From Lentisphaerae bacterium GWF2_45_14 (lineage in GTDB: Bacteria; Verrucomicrobiota; Lentisphaeria; Victivallales; GWF2-45-14), in contig MHBG01000103.1 in NCBI GenBank assembly GCA_001804785.1, positions 1-55,771 on the forward strand: DNA of 55,771 nt. Reading direction: 5' to 3'. Positions within the stretch are counted from its first letter, which is position 1. Each line of letters begins with the position of its first letter. Of this stretch, positions 34,529 to 43,710 are shown piece by piece. The notes below the pieces were generated by a model. That model was given only the letters and a program-made list of their open reading frames with translations. It was not told the origin of the DNA and did not search any database. The position numbers and the translations under genes were made by a program.

Positions 34529-35914
34529 TCAATTTCCATCATCAAGGTGACTGAGTTCCGGTTTGCCGAGCGGAAAGACGTTAAATCCGATGGAAAAAAG
34601 CTTCTTATGGTCGAGAACATTGCGGCCGTCGAAAAGAAAGGCTGGCTTTTCCATTTCGTTGAAAATCTTTAGATAATCGTATGTTTTGAACTCATTCCAG
34701 TCGGTAAGGACTGCTATGGCGTGAGCACCTTTCGCAGCCTCGTACGGGCAGTCACAATATTCTATATTCCCCTCAATGCCCGAGAGTTCCAACTTCGCGT
34801 TTTTCGTCGCTTTGGGATCATATATGGCGATTTTGGCCTTCTCCTCAAGAAGCCATTTTGATATATATATCGCCGGGGATTCGCGAGTATCGCCAGTATC
34901 GGCCTTAAACGCGAATCCGAAAATAGCTATCCTCTTGTCGGATACGGTATTAAACATTTTCTGGATTATTTTGCCGACAAAACGTCTTTCCTGAAATTCA
35001 TTCATAAAGACGACTTGTTCCCAATATCTGGCGACTTCGGGCAAATTATAATGTTCGCAGAGATAGACGAGATTCAGAATGTCTTTCTTGAAACATGAGC
35101 CTCCGAATCCGACACCAGCCTTGAGAAATTTGGAGCCAATCCGCGAATCAAGCCCCATCGCTTCGGAAACTTCCTGAATGTCCGCATCGGTTTTTTCGCA
35201 AAGTGCAGACAGGCTGTTCACCGATGATATTCGCTGGGCGAGCATGGCGTTCGAAACAAGCTTTGTTAATTCACTGCTCCACACGTTAGTGGTTTTAATC
35301 TTGTCGCGGCTGACCCAGTTTTCATAAATTGCCACGATTTTTTTAAGTGCTTCCTGGCCGCGCTCGGTTGTCATTGCACCGATAAGCACCCTGTCGGGAT
35401 TTTCGAGGTCCTTGACGGCGGTGCCTTCCGCTAGAAATTCCGGATTGGAAAGAACTTCGAAGTGAAGTCCTTTAGTATTGGCGTTCAATATTCTGTGCAT
35501 TGCCTCGGCAGTTCTTACAGGAAGCGTACTTTTTTCAATAACGATTTTATTTCCTTCGGAATGCTCGACTATGCTTCTGGCTGTTTTCTCCCAGTACTGC
35601 AGGTCTGCCGCTTTTCCGGCACCTGCCCCGAAATCTTTGGTCGGTGTGTTTACGCTGACGAATATTATTCCTGCCTTTTTAATTCCCCCAACTATGTCCG
35701 TTGAAAAGAAGAGGTTTCTGCCCCTGGCCTTTTTGACTACATCGTCAAGCCCTGGCTCATATATTGGAAGGGTATCCGAGTTCCAGGCATTTATCCTTTC
35801 CTCATTGATATCGACTATAAGTACGGTATAGTCCGGGCATTTTGCCGCAATCATAGCCATGGTCGGTCCGCCGACATAGCCGGCGCCGATACACAGAATT
35901 GTTTTATCTTCCAT
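34529..35914 (-). CDS. ugd: UDP-glucose 6-dehydrogenase, long eukaryote-like type
   Basis: The 461-aa enzyme oxidises UDP-glucose to UDP-glucuronate with NAD+. The N-terminal [14 protein letters not shown] binds NAD. The catalytic Cys274 lies in [27 protein letters not shown] marks the C-terminal UDP-binding domain. The form with [16 protein letters not shown] is typical of animal and plant UGDH, also found in Bacteroidetes and PVC bacteria. It supplies UDP-glucuronate for surface polysaccharides. It heads a run ugd-SDR-hisH-DUF47-pit on the minus strand. Confidence 0.95.
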   Translation of the reverse strand: MEDKTILCIGAGYVGGPTMAMIAAKCPDYTVLIVDINEERINAWNSDTLPIYEPGLDDVVKKARGRNLFFSTDIVGGIKKAGIIFVSVNTPTKDFGAGAGKAADLQYWEKTARSIVEHSEGNKIVIEKSTLPVRTAEAMHRILNANTKGLHFEVLSNPEFLAEGTAVKDLENPDRVLIGAMTTERGQEALKKIVAIYENWVSRDKIKTTNVWSSELTKLVSNAMLAQRISSVNSLSALCEKTDADIQEVSEAMGLDSRIGSKFLKAGVGFGGSCFKKDILNLVYLCEHYNLPEVARYWEQVVFMNEFQERRFVGKIIQKMFNTVSDKRIAIFGFAFKADTGDTRESPAIYISKWLLEEKAKIAIYDPKATKNAKLELSGIEGNIEYCDCPYEAAKGAHAIAVLTDWNEFKTYDYLKIFNEMEKPAFLFDGRNVLDHKKLFSIGFNVFPLGKPELSHLDDGN

Positions 35915-36049
35915 AAAATTCCTGTCTTAGATTGTTCCTTTGAATGAAGAAGGAATATACAGCTCCGAAGCGTTTTTTAAAATACCTGTGACCAAATTTT
36001 ATAATTATATGGTCCTACCGCGTTGAAATAATCAATTTGAGACAGAAAC

Positions 36050-36907
36050 TCAGCTCAGCTTATATAACAATACCAGATATTGCTTGTATTTTTTGAAGTT
36101 TTCCGCGTTTCTTTCGTCTTTGAAATATTTCCTCTTGAGATTAGCTATTTTCTTTCTGAAAATAAAACCAGAAATGCCGCAGATAAGCTTGTACATATAT
36201 TTTGCTTTAGAATATTTCATCACGCATTCAATTGAGGGAAGAGCCAGATTGTGAAGCAAGTCATTGACAAGGTCCAGATTCGGAGCCGTCTGTTCGGTAA
36301 TGTCCACACGCTTTATTTCAGATAGCGGAAGGCCCTTCATGATCTCATTGAATTTTATAATCTTATGTCCGCCGCTCAAAGGACTCTTTCCCTGGACTGC
36401 TTTTTTATCTCTCTTGAAATAATCGCTGATCAGGATGTGTCCGTTTTCATTGAGCAGGCCCATTGCCATTTCAAAACCTTTTTCAATATCAATATACTGG
36501 AAGCTCTCGCTGAACAGCACCAGATCGTATTTTTTATCTGTTTTCAATTCTTCAAACGTAGTCTGAAATATCTCGCTTTTGCCATCCGTATTGGCGGCTA
36601 TCAGACTGGTAAAAAACGTAGATGGCGTCACACAATCTACACTATACCCGGCAGTCAGCAGTTCCTTGGAAAGAGCCCCCGTACCGCACCCCACGTCAAG
36701 TATCGTCTTTACGTTCAAAGGAATAAGCTCCCTCAGAAGATCGCAATACTGCGTTTGCGCCTTGCTTAAATTGTTAAGCTCAAGCTTCATTCCGCTGCCC
36801 CAGCAGCCAAAATGGAGGTACTTGATGCCATAAAGGTAGTTGCCGAATATGAGGGCTAATCTTAGTCCGAGTTCCTGGGAAAAGACGGAATTTTTACTTT
36901 TGGCCAT
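36050..36907 (-). CDS. Class I SAM-dependent methyltransferase
   Basis: The 285-aa protein has SAM-binding motif I ILDVGCGTGALSKELL (about 67-82), post-I DCVTPS and motif IV LVLFSESFQYID, all typical of class I methyltransferases. A hydrophobic/basic C-terminal region (about 235-285) is family-specific and unassigned. The substrate is unknown. Similar proteins sit in lipid or glycan modification loci, and ugd is nearby, but that is weak evidence. Confidence 0.75.
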   Translation of the reverse strand: MAKSKNSVFSQELGLRLALIFGNYLYGIKYLHFGCWGSGMKLELNNLSKAQTQYCDLLRELIPLNVKTILDVGCGTGALSKELLTAGYSVDCVTPSTFFTSLIAANTDGKSEIFQTTFEELKTDKKYDLVLFSESFQYIDIEKGFEMAMGLLNENGHILISDYFKRDKKAVQGKSPLSGGHKIIKFNEIMKGLPLSEIKRVDITEQTAPNLDLVNDLLHNLALPSIECVMKYSKAKYMYKLICGISGFIFRKKIANLKRKYFKDERNAENFKKYKQYLVLLYKLS

Positions 36908-37153
36908 ATCAACACAATCCTGTCATTATAAACATTCTCATTTTGCATTTCTGCGGCGTCCACCAAAATATGCCCCATTTCCCGAATCTCCGCTTTCTAC
37001 GCTAATGGACATCAACAGTCTTTCAACACGATTTACAATATTAACTCCTATAAATCTATCAGCTTCAATCAGTAAAAATTGCCGAAAATGCCATCTCGCA
37101 AAGTTGCGCTTATTTTGCACGGTTTTCCAGAATTATGAAATTTGGTGCAGGGA

Positions 37154-39058
37154 CTAGCCCTGCCAGCCTGCGGCTGAGGCGTCGGAGGGCATGCGCCAGT
37201 CACCACGAGGCGAGAGACTGATTGTACCGACCTTGGGGCCGTCCGGGATGCACGAACGCTTGAACTGGTTGGAAAAGAAGCGATTGAAGAAAATATTAAG
37301 GATTTTTTCAATATACTCAACGTCGTATTTATCCTCAAAAGCCTGAGATGCCATAAACTTTATTTTGGAGGGAGCCGCTCCATATTTGACCGTGTGGTAA
37401 AGAAAGAAATCATGAAGCTCGTAGGGACCTATTATGTCCTCGGTCTTCTGATTTATCTCGCCGTTTCCAGACTTCGGCAGGAGTTCGGGACTTACGGGGG
37501 TATCGATTATGTCAAGAAGGATCTTCGCGAGTTTTTCATCAGAATTATCGGCAACCCACTTTATAAGATAGCGGATAAGGGTCTTCGGGACACCGCAGTT
37601 GACAGCGTACATCGACATATGATCGCCGTTGTAGGTAGACCAGCCGAGCGCGGCCTCCGAAAGATCGCCCGTGCCGATAACAAGACCTTTTTCACGGTTG
37701 GCGATGTCCATGAGAATGCGCGTCCGTTCGCGGGCCTGGACATTTTCGTAGGTAATGTCGTGTACGGCGGCGTCATGGCCGATATCACCGAAGTGGGCCA
37801 GACATGATTTTGTTATATCTATTGTCCTCAGATCGGTTCCCAGATATTTACAGAGTTTGAGGGCGTTATTGAACGTCCTGTCGCTCGTCCCGAATCCTGG
37901 CATGGTAATCGTTACTATATTTTTGTCATTTTTACCGAGAAGTCTGAACGTTTCGGCGGCAACGAGGAGGGCGAGCGTCGAATCTAGTCCGCCGGAAATA
38001 CCGATTACGGCCTTTTCGGAAGAGGTGTGCTCGAACCTCTTCGCAAGCGCCGCAGCCTGTATGCTGATAATCTCGCCGCAACGTTTGTTCCTGAGCGTTT
38101 CGTCGGACGGGACAAATGGATGCGGGGCGAAATATCTCTTTACATTTTTCAACATTGGTATTTTTTCGATTGCGACTTCGAAATACTCCGTCTTCTCAGG
38201 AAGGCGTGAGTCGTTAAACGAGCTTTCGCTTATTCTTAGTGCGATAAGTTTCTCACAGTCGATATCGGCTGTAGTGAGCGAGCCATGCCGCAGAAACCGT
38301 TGATTTTCGGCAAGGGTTGCGCCATTCTCGGTAATAACGGCGTGTCCGCCGAAAACGAGGTCGGTGCTTGATTCGTGCACTCCAGAAGAACTGTAAATAT
38401 ATGCCGAAACACAGCGGGCACTCTGCTGCCTCAAAAGTTCCAGACGATAATCTGACTTGGAAACAATTTCGTCACTGGCGGAAAGGTTCATTATCACCGT
38501 GGCGCCTGCCATCGCGTGAAATGAGCTCGGCGGAATCACGTGCCAGAGGTCCTCGCATATCTCAATTCCGAGCTTGAAAAAGCGGTCATGATTGAATATG
38601 ATGTTTGTGCCGAAGGGAACATCTTCTCCCTGAAATTCGACAACCACCGGCTTTATGCCCTGACCTGACGTAAACCAGCGTTTTTCGTAAAATTCCCTGT
38701 AGTTCGGAAGGTGCGATTTCGGGACTATTCCCTTGACTTCGCCGCGATGCAGCACAAACGCGCAGTTGTAAAGCGCACTTTTCCATAGAAAAGGGCATCC
38801 TACAACTATCAGTGTATTAAAGGTTTTTGTAGCGGCCGCTATTTCCATTAGCGCATCGTAAGAATTATCAAGAAGAATACTCTGATGAAAAAGGTCCCCG
38901 CATGTGTAACCGGTAACGGCAAGCTCGGGAAAGACCACCGCCGCACAGGATTCTTTCGCCGCTCTTGCTGCAAGCGCGATAATCTTTTCAGCGTTGTAGA
39001 ATGGATCGGCTACCCGCATCTCGGGCACCGCCGCCGCGACCCTGTAAAATCCGTACAT
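37154..39058 (-). CDS. nadE: Glutamine-dependent NAD+ synthetase
   Basis: The 634-aa enzyme fuses a nitrilase-type glutaminase and an ATP-pyrophosphatase. The first shows the Glu-Lys-Cys triad in VVFPELAVTGY (Glu45), GIVPKSHLP and GIEICEDLW. The second shows the P-loop GISGGLDSTLAL (about 352) and GTGDLSEAALGW. It makes NAD+ from nicotinate adenine dinucleotide using glutamine. Length fits the long clostridial/Bacteroidetes-type enzymes. The gene diverges from ispH. Confidence 0.95.
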   Translation of the reverse strand: MYGFYRVAAAVPEMRVADPFYNAEKIIALAARAAKESCAAVVFPELAVTGYTCGDLFHQSILLDNSYDALMEIAAATKTFNTLIVVGCPFLWKSALYNCAFVLHRGEVKGIVPKSHLPNYREFYEKRWFTSGQGIKPVVVEFQGEDVPFGTNIIFNHDRFFKLGIEICEDLWHVIPPSSFHAMAGATVIMNLSASDEIVSKSDYRLELLRQQSARCVSAYIYSSSGVHESSTDLVFGGHAVITENGATLAENQRFLRHGSLTTADIDCEKLIALRISESSFNDSRLPEKTEYFEVAIEKIPMLKNVKRYFAPHPFVPSDETLRNKRCGEIISIQAAALAKRFEHTSSEKAVIGISGGLDSTLALLVAAETFRLLGKNDKNIVTITMPGFGTSDRTFNNALKLCKYLGTDLRTIDITKSCLAHFGDIGHDAAVHDITYENVQARERTRILMDIANREKGLVIGTGDLSEAALGWSTYNGDHMSMYAVNCGVPKTLIRYLIKWVADNSDEKLAKILLDIIDTPVSPELLPKSGNGEINQKTEDIIGPYELHDFFLYHTVKYGAAPSKIKFMASQAFEDKYDVEYIEKILNIFFNRFFSNQFKRSCIPDGPKVGTISLSPRGDWRMPSDASAAGWQG

Positions 39059-39075
39059 ATATTTTCCCCGGACAA

Positions 39076-39103
39076 TTGATTAGTGTTTCAGGTTCTGTAT
39101 ACT
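39076..39103 (+). promoter_or_regulatory. Sigma70-type promoter of ispH
   Basis: TTGATT (39076-39081) and TATACT (39098-39103) with a 16-base spacer lie 48 bases before the ispH start in the nadE/ispH divergent gap. Confidence 0.55.
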
Positions 39104-39150
39104 ATAAACCTTAATCAGCTTTTTTAACAGCATGGGATAATTATTTCAGC

Positions 39151-40017
39151 ATGAGAGGAAATATCTTTATAGCCAGTCCGCGAGGATTCTGCAATGGAGT
39201 GAGAAAGGCGCTTGAGATTGTAGAAAAGACAATCTCAGGGTGCAGAACATCCCTTTATATATTCCACGAAATAGTACATAACGATTTTATAGTAAATGAC
39301 TTAAAAAAAAGAGGCGTCATTTTTGTAAACAATCTTTCAGATGTTCCGCGCGGCTCAACCGTAATTTTCAGCGCGCACGGGGTTTCGAAAAAGGTTGAAC
39401 GGGAAGCGAAAAAATTGGGTCTTAAGGCTGTTGACGCCACATGCCCGCTCGTGAAAAAAATACACGAAAAGGCCGTAGCTTTCTCGAAAAAAGACTATTT
39501 CATATTTCTTATCGGACATAAAGACCATCCCGAAACGGAAGGTACTCTCGGCAGGATTGAAGGATCCGCGGCTGTAATAGAAAATATCGACAATCTCGAA
39601 AAAATAGATGTTTCAAAACTCGCAGGAATAAAAACGGCATTCCTTACTCAGACAACTCTCTGCCGCGAGGAGACTTGTGAGATAACCACGAAACTTAGAG
39701 AGCTTTTCCCCAACATCGAAGGTTCCGGCGATATCTGCTACGCCACGACAAAACGCCAGGAGGCAGTTAAAGAACTCGCGGAAAACTGCGATACCGTCTT
39801 CATTATCGGCTCCGCCAAAAGCTCAAACTCCAACCGGTTGCGCGAGGCGGCCGAAAAAGCCGGAGCCTCCGCGTATCTTATAAACAGCGCTTCCGATATA
39901 ACAGAAAATATGCTCGAAAATGCTGTCAATATCGGCATTTCCGCCGGAGCGTCAGCCCCGGAATGCCTCGTAACCGAACTTACCGAATACCTCAAAAACA
40001 AAGGTTGGAAAGAATAA
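39151..40017 (+). CDS. ispH: 4-hydroxy-3-methylbut-2-enyl diphosphate reductase
   Basis: The 288-aa FeS enzyme catalyses the last step of the MEP isoprenoid pathway. The three cluster cysteines are in RGFCNGVRKALE (Cys13 or so), DATCPLVKKIH and GDICYATTKRQ. The substrate-binding SSNSNRL and SAGASAPE motifs are present. The start fits the family N-terminus. Confidence 0.96.
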   Translation: MRGNIFIASPRGFCNGVRKALEIVEKTISGCRTSLYIFHEIVHNDFIVNDLKKRGVIFVNNLSDVPRGSTVIFSAHGVSKKVEREAKKLGLKAVDATCPLVKKIHEKAVAFSKKDYFIFLIGHKDHPETEGTLGRIEGSAAVIENIDNLEKIDVSKLAGIKTAFLTQTTLCREETCEITTKLRELFPNIEGSGDICYATTKRQEAVKELAENCDTVFIIGSAKSSNSNRLREAAEKAGASAYLINSASDITENMLENAVNIGISAGASAPECLVTELTEYLKNKGWKE

Positions 40018-40138
40018 CAAAGTTGAAGTTACTTTCTCGTTGCAGTCCGTGGAAATTACAGATGGCTGGATATTTTTTTATCCCGCTCTATAGTAAACAG
40101 GCAGGTAAACCGCCTGCATATAGCTAGGATATTGAAAT

Positions 40139-40606
40139 ATGCGCTGTCCGTTGTGTACATGTCAGGATGACAAGGTCGTTGATTCGCGTGCCGTCAAGGA
40201 CGGCGCGGGCGTCCGTCGCCGCCGCGAATGCCTCAACTGCGGACACCGTTTCAGCACCTACGAAGGAATCGTTCAGGCCGAGCTGAAAGTGAAAAAACGC
40301 AGCGGCGATATAAAGGACTTCGACCGGGACAGTCTGCGTATGGGCATAGAAAAAGCCTGCTGGAAAAGGCCCCATATCGATGACGAGGCCATAGACCAAA
40401 TGGTAAACAAAGTTATTTCGGACATAGAGTCTAAATTTGAGAAAATAGTTCCCTCGCGCGATATAGGCTTCATTGTGATGAAAGAATTGAAAAAACTGGA
40501 CGAAGTCGCCTATGTAAGGTTCGCTTCCGTCTACAAGGAATTCAAGGATATTGATGAGTTCATCGAAGAGATTCGTTCGCTCGGAGGAGGCGCTAACCGG
40601 CAATGA
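40139..40606 (+). CDS. nrdR: NrdR, ribonucleotide reductase repressor
   Basis: The 155-aa protein has a zinc ribbon (MRCPLC ... CLNCGHRF) and an ATP-cone domain (about 49-139, ending in LDEVAYVRFASVY). NrdR senses ATP/dATP and represses nrd operons. No nrd structural gene is in the window. Its stop overlaps the next gene by 4 bp, so the two are made together. Confidence 0.95.
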   Translation: MRCPLCTCQDDKVVDSRAVKDGAGVRRRRECLNCGHRFSTYEGIVQAELKVKKRSGDIKDFDRDSLRMGIEKACWKRPHIDDEAIDQMVNKVISDIESKFEKIVPSRDIGFIVMKELKKLDEVAYVRFASVYKEFKDIDEFIEEIRSLGGGANRQ

Positions 40607-41577
40607 TAAAGCTTAGTGAAAATTCTGTACTGATAATCAATCCGGACGGTTCCAGATTTAACTTTGAGAGCGAAGAACTCCAGTCAAGGATAATAAAAAG
40701 CTGCCTCTCGGCAGGAATACGCGATTTGTGGATAGCCGAGGACATTGTGTTGGCGCTTGAGTACGCTCTGAACAGCAGCGCCGGAAACAAAAAGGAGTTT
40801 GCCCTTTCCGAAGTCAACAGCTTAGTAATAAAGATCCTGCAGATGACTGGCTATCCGTCGGTTGCTGAAAAGTTCAGTACCGAAAACGTTTCGTCCGAAC
40901 TTGAGATAAGCCCGGAAAAAGGAATTGTCGCAGAGCTCTTGAAAAAGCATCTGGGGCTGGAAGGTGAAACGCTTGAATCCATAAGCAGGATTGTCACAGC
41001 GGACTTGGAAAAGCTCAAGATAAACAAGGCACCGCCTTTATTTTTTGTTGAACTGGCAAAAGTGGAGCTGAAAAGGCTCTCTTCATGGGAAGTTCCCGAG
41101 GCAATTGTAGAACTCAAAAACCTGGCAAAATCAGTCCGAATAAGCAAGGATGCCGTCATGTCCGCGCTTACGGAAAAGACTAAAATGCTTATAACCGAGG
41201 AAGTGTTGACGCTTCACGGGATAAGCGGAATCTTTCCATCACTTAAAATTGATTTCAGAATAGTAAAATTTCTGGAAGGCGCGAACCTGAGGCTCCCGTT
41301 GACGGAGCTTTCGGTTCTTCCGCGTTTTCACGAACTTGCAGCACCGCTTAATGAAATATACACGGCGGCAAACGGGCTTGTTCAAAAGGCGAATTCTGGA
41401 CAAGCGCAATCGATAGAGAAACAGCTTCCTGTCTATTTCACGGTGCAGGATATGTCGGAATTCTCCCTGAATTTTATTCAGTCGCCGTGGCCGCAGTCGA
41501 AAAAGTCGAACCTGGAAATGATGTCATTTCTGGAAGAACAGCTCGATTTCAGTTTCTTTAAAATAAGGCTTAAATAG
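40603..41577 (+). CDS. Uncharacterised ATP-cone-like protein coupled to NrdR
   Basis: The 324-aa protein starts 4 bp inside nrdR. Residues about 8-95 follow an ATP-cone pattern: VLIINPDGSRFNFESEEL, a helix IIKSCLSAGI, then LSEVNSLVIKILQMTGYPSVAEKF in place of the usual EVAYVRFA end. The remaining 230 residues are helical, Leu-rich and unfamiliar. There are no ribonucleotide-reductase catalytic motifs, no Zn site and no DNA-binding domain. It may be a co-regulator that senses the same nucleotides as NrdR, which is inference. Confidence 0.6.
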   Translation: MIKLSENSVLIINPDGSRFNFESEELQSRIIKSCLSAGIRDLWIAEDIVLALEYALNSSAGNKKEFALSEVNSLVIKILQMTGYPSVAEKFSTENVSSELEISPEKGIVAELLKKHLGLEGETLESISRIVTADLEKLKINKAPPLFFVELAKVELKRLSSWEVPEAIVELKNLAKSVRISKDAVMSALTEKTKMLITEEVLTLHGISGIFPSLKIDFRIVKFLEGANLRLPLTELSVLPRFHELAAPLNEIYTAANGLVQKANSGQAQSIEKQLPVYFTVQDMSEFSLNFIQSPWPQSKKSNLEMMSFLEEQLDFSFFKIRLK

Positions 41578-41633
41578 TATCGAGCGCCGCCAGACCCGAC
41601 AGTAATTTGATATCAGCATCTTCCGAAACATTT

Positions 41634-42554
41634 CTACGCTTCGTTAAAGATGGCTTTGGCGTAAAATACAGGGTTAAAGGCTTGAAGATCTTCGGGTTGT
41701 TCGCCAAGGCCAACGAAAAAAACGGGGAGCTTGAAAGCTTCCTGAATAGCTACCGCTATCCCGCCCTTACCGGTGCCGTCAAGTTTCGTAATTATAAGCC
41801 CGGTAACACCGGACGCTTTGCCAAATTCCCCGGCCTGCGTCAATGCGTTTGTCCCTATGCTGGCATCAATGGTAAGCCATACTTCATGTGGAGCGCCGGG
41901 ATAGACTTTATCTATCGTGCGCTTCATTTTGGAAAGCTCCTCCATGAGTCCTTTTTTAGTATGCTGACGGCCCGCTGTATCTATTATAAGGATATCGGCT
42001 TTTCGCGAGAGGGCGGCCTGAACAGCATCAAACGCGACAGATGAGGGGTCGGCTCCCGGAATGGAGGAAACTACCTGGCAGGATGTCCTGCCGCCCCAGA
42101 GTTTTAGTTGTTCAACCGCCGCGGCCCTGAATGTATCACACGCCGCGAGTATGACTTTTTTATTTTCACTGCCCCATAGCTGCGCGAGTTTTCCCGCGGT
42201 AGTAGTTTTTCCGCTGCCATTCACACCTACAAGCATTATCACGGTGAGTTTATTTTCAATCAGGTTGGCGGGTCTGAGGTTTTTCTCCAATATGGAGCAT
42301 ATATCATTGTGCGCGGACGCTATTATGTCCTCGCCCGTTTTTATCTCTCCTAGTTCGTATTTGTCTTTTAGGTCTTTGACTATTTTCGCGCTGGTATTTA
42401 CACCAAAATCGGCGGATATGAGCGTCGCTTCCAGCTTATCATAATCTTCCTGAGTCCATTTTTCTATATTGGAAAATATACTCTGAAATGATCTATTGAG
42501 CGTGGTAGAGGTTTTCTGAAGACCTTTTTTAAAAGTCGCGAAAAGCGATTTCAT
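41634..42554 (-). CDS. ftsY: Signal recognition particle receptor FtsY
   Basis: The 306-aa NG-domain protein has helical N (about 15-95) and GTPase G domains. The latter shows G1 GVNGSGKTTTAGKLA, DTAGRQ and TKLDGTGKGG. It receives SRP-ribosome complexes at the inner membrane. There is no acidic A domain; a short basic N-terminus may contact the membrane. It overlaps nusB by 4 bp at its start, making it the third gene of ribH-nusB-ftsY. Confidence 0.95.
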   Translation of the reverse strand: MKSLFATFKKGLQKTSTTLNRSFQSIFSNIEKWTQEDYDKLEATLISADFGVNTSAKIVKDLKDKYELGEIKTGEDIIASAHNDICSILEKNLRPANLIENKLTVIMLVGVNGSGKTTTAGKLAQLWGSENKKVILAACDTFRAAAVEQLKLWGGRTSCQVVSSIPGADPSSVAFDAVQAALSRKADILIIDTAGRQHTKKGLMEELSKMKRTIDKVYPGAPHEVWLTIDASIGTNALTQAGEFGKASGVTGLIITKLDGTGKGGIAVAIQEAFKLPVFFVGLGEQPEDLQAFNPVFYAKAIFNEA

Positions 42555-43036
42555 GATTCTTCGGCGACCTCCCCGCCGGATTTCTGGAGACTGTCCTTCA
42601 CCGCATTGAGTACCCCGTTTATAAAGAGTCCTGATTTTTCAGAGCTGAACTCTTTCGCGATACCGACAGCCTCGTCTATGCTGACCACGGGGGGAATATC
42701 CGGCAAAAACTTCATTTCATAGACCGCCACCCGGATTATATTGCGGTCAACAACCGCCATTCTGTTAATGTCCCACTTTTCGGAGAAGCCCGAGATGGTC
42801 TGATCTATTTCCGCGAGGTTTTCCTTTATTCCAAGCACGAGTCTTTCGGCATATTTGCGGGCCTTTCTTAAGAACCTGTCATCCTCAAGTTCAAGCTGTT
42901 CTCTTATTCCCTCCCAGAATATGTCGTACTCGCTCTGGGTATCCGCCCCTTTGAGATCTGTATGGAACAGATATTGCATGGCAAGTTCTCTGCCCAAACG
43001 TTTAAAGTGCTGAAATTTTTGTTTCGGGTCGTCCAT
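42551..43036 (-). CDS. nusB: Transcription antitermination protein NusB
   Basis: The 161-aa helical protein carries NusB blocks RRELAMQYLFHTD-like at the N-terminus (GRELAMQYLF), DRNIIRVAVYEM and VSIDEAVGIAKEFSSEKSGLFINGVL. It binds boxA RNA with NusE in rRNA antitermination. It follows ribH by 8 bp, the common ribH-nusB pairing. Confidence 0.95.
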   Translation of the reverse strand: MDDPKQKFQHFKRLGRELAMQYLFHTDLKGADTQSEYDIFWEGIREQLELEDDRFLRKARKYAERLVLGIKENLAEIDQTISGFSEKWDINRMAVVDRNIIRVAVYEMKFLPDIPPVVSIDEAVGIAKEFSSEKSGLFINGVLNAVKDSLQKSGGEVAEES

Positions 43037-43044
43037 TTGTCTTC

Positions 43045-43533
43045 TTACTTCTTTCCGGGCAGTATTTTGTTGAGATTGGCCATTTCGATGGCTGACATTG
43101 CGGCATCGGCGCCTTTATTGCCGGCCTTGGTGCCGCTGCGTTCGATTGCCTGCTCGATATTGTCTGCCGTGATCATGCCGTATATGACGGGTATTCCTGA
43201 TTCCATGCCTATCTGAGCAAGCGATTTCGCCACTTCGCTATTGATATAACCTGCGTGCGGCGTCGCCCCCTGGATAACTACGCCCAGCGCCATAACCGCG
43301 TGATACTTTCCGCTTTCGATAAGTTTCTTGACGGCGAACGGCAGTTCATATGAGCCGGGCACCCATGCCACGTCTATGTCTTCGCCCTTCCCGCCGTGTC
43401 TTTGAATAACATCCAACGCACCGCCTAGGAGCTTGCTTACAAAAAACTCGTTGAAGCGGCTGCATGCTATTGCAAAACGCAGACCTCTTGCCTCAAGTGT
43501 GCCCTCAAACACGTTTTTCGGCTGCTTGTTCAT
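43045..43533 (-). CDS. ribH: 6,7-dimethyl-8-ribityllumazine synthase
   Basis: The 162-aa lumazine synthase makes the riboflavin precursor. ACSRFNEF, PGSYELPFAVK, GVVIQGATPHAGYI (with the catalytic His) and ERSGTKAGNKG are present. It acts after RibB, encoded by ribBA about 7 kb away under an FMN riboswitch. No riboswitch is visible before ribH. Confidence 0.95.
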   Translation of the reverse strand: MNKQPKNVFEGTLEARGLRFAIACSRFNEFFVSKLLGGALDVIQRHGGKGEDIDVAWVPGSYELPFAVKKLIESGKYHAVMALGVVIQGATPHAGYINSEVAKSLAQIGMESGIPVIYGMITADNIEQAIERSGTKAGNKGADAAMSAIEMANLNKILPGKK

Positions 43534-43630
43534 AATAACTCTCCCATATAATTTCTGTAATTAAACTTCCTGAAGAGGAATCTAACCTAATATCCCGGAA
43601 TTTAAACCCGGAAGAGCGGAAATTATCCCG

Positions 43631-43653
43631 AAAAAAACGGGAGGGGGTCCCGT
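43631..43653 (-). terminator. Terminator of the lactate operon
   Basis: On the minus strand ACGGGA and TCCCGT (43648-43653 and 43637-43642) form a 6-bp stem with a 5-base C loop, followed by seven Ts (43637-43631). It lies 58 bp after the lactate-dehydrogenase-like gene. Confidence 0.8.
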
Positions 43654-43710
43654 ATCTCCAACGAACATGCCGAGCCAAAACGGTATAGTTCCGTTCAGCC
43701 GAATGACTGA

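Noticed and set aside
36908..37153. Short frames of about 60-100 codons between the methyltransferase and nadE
   Set aside because: No ribosome site, no recognisable motif and biased composition; the 246-bp gap shows nothing I can support.
37147..37163. GCAGGG/CCCTGC hairpin at the nadE end as terminator
   Set aside because: No T-run follows it on the minus strand; it may be part of the coding end only.
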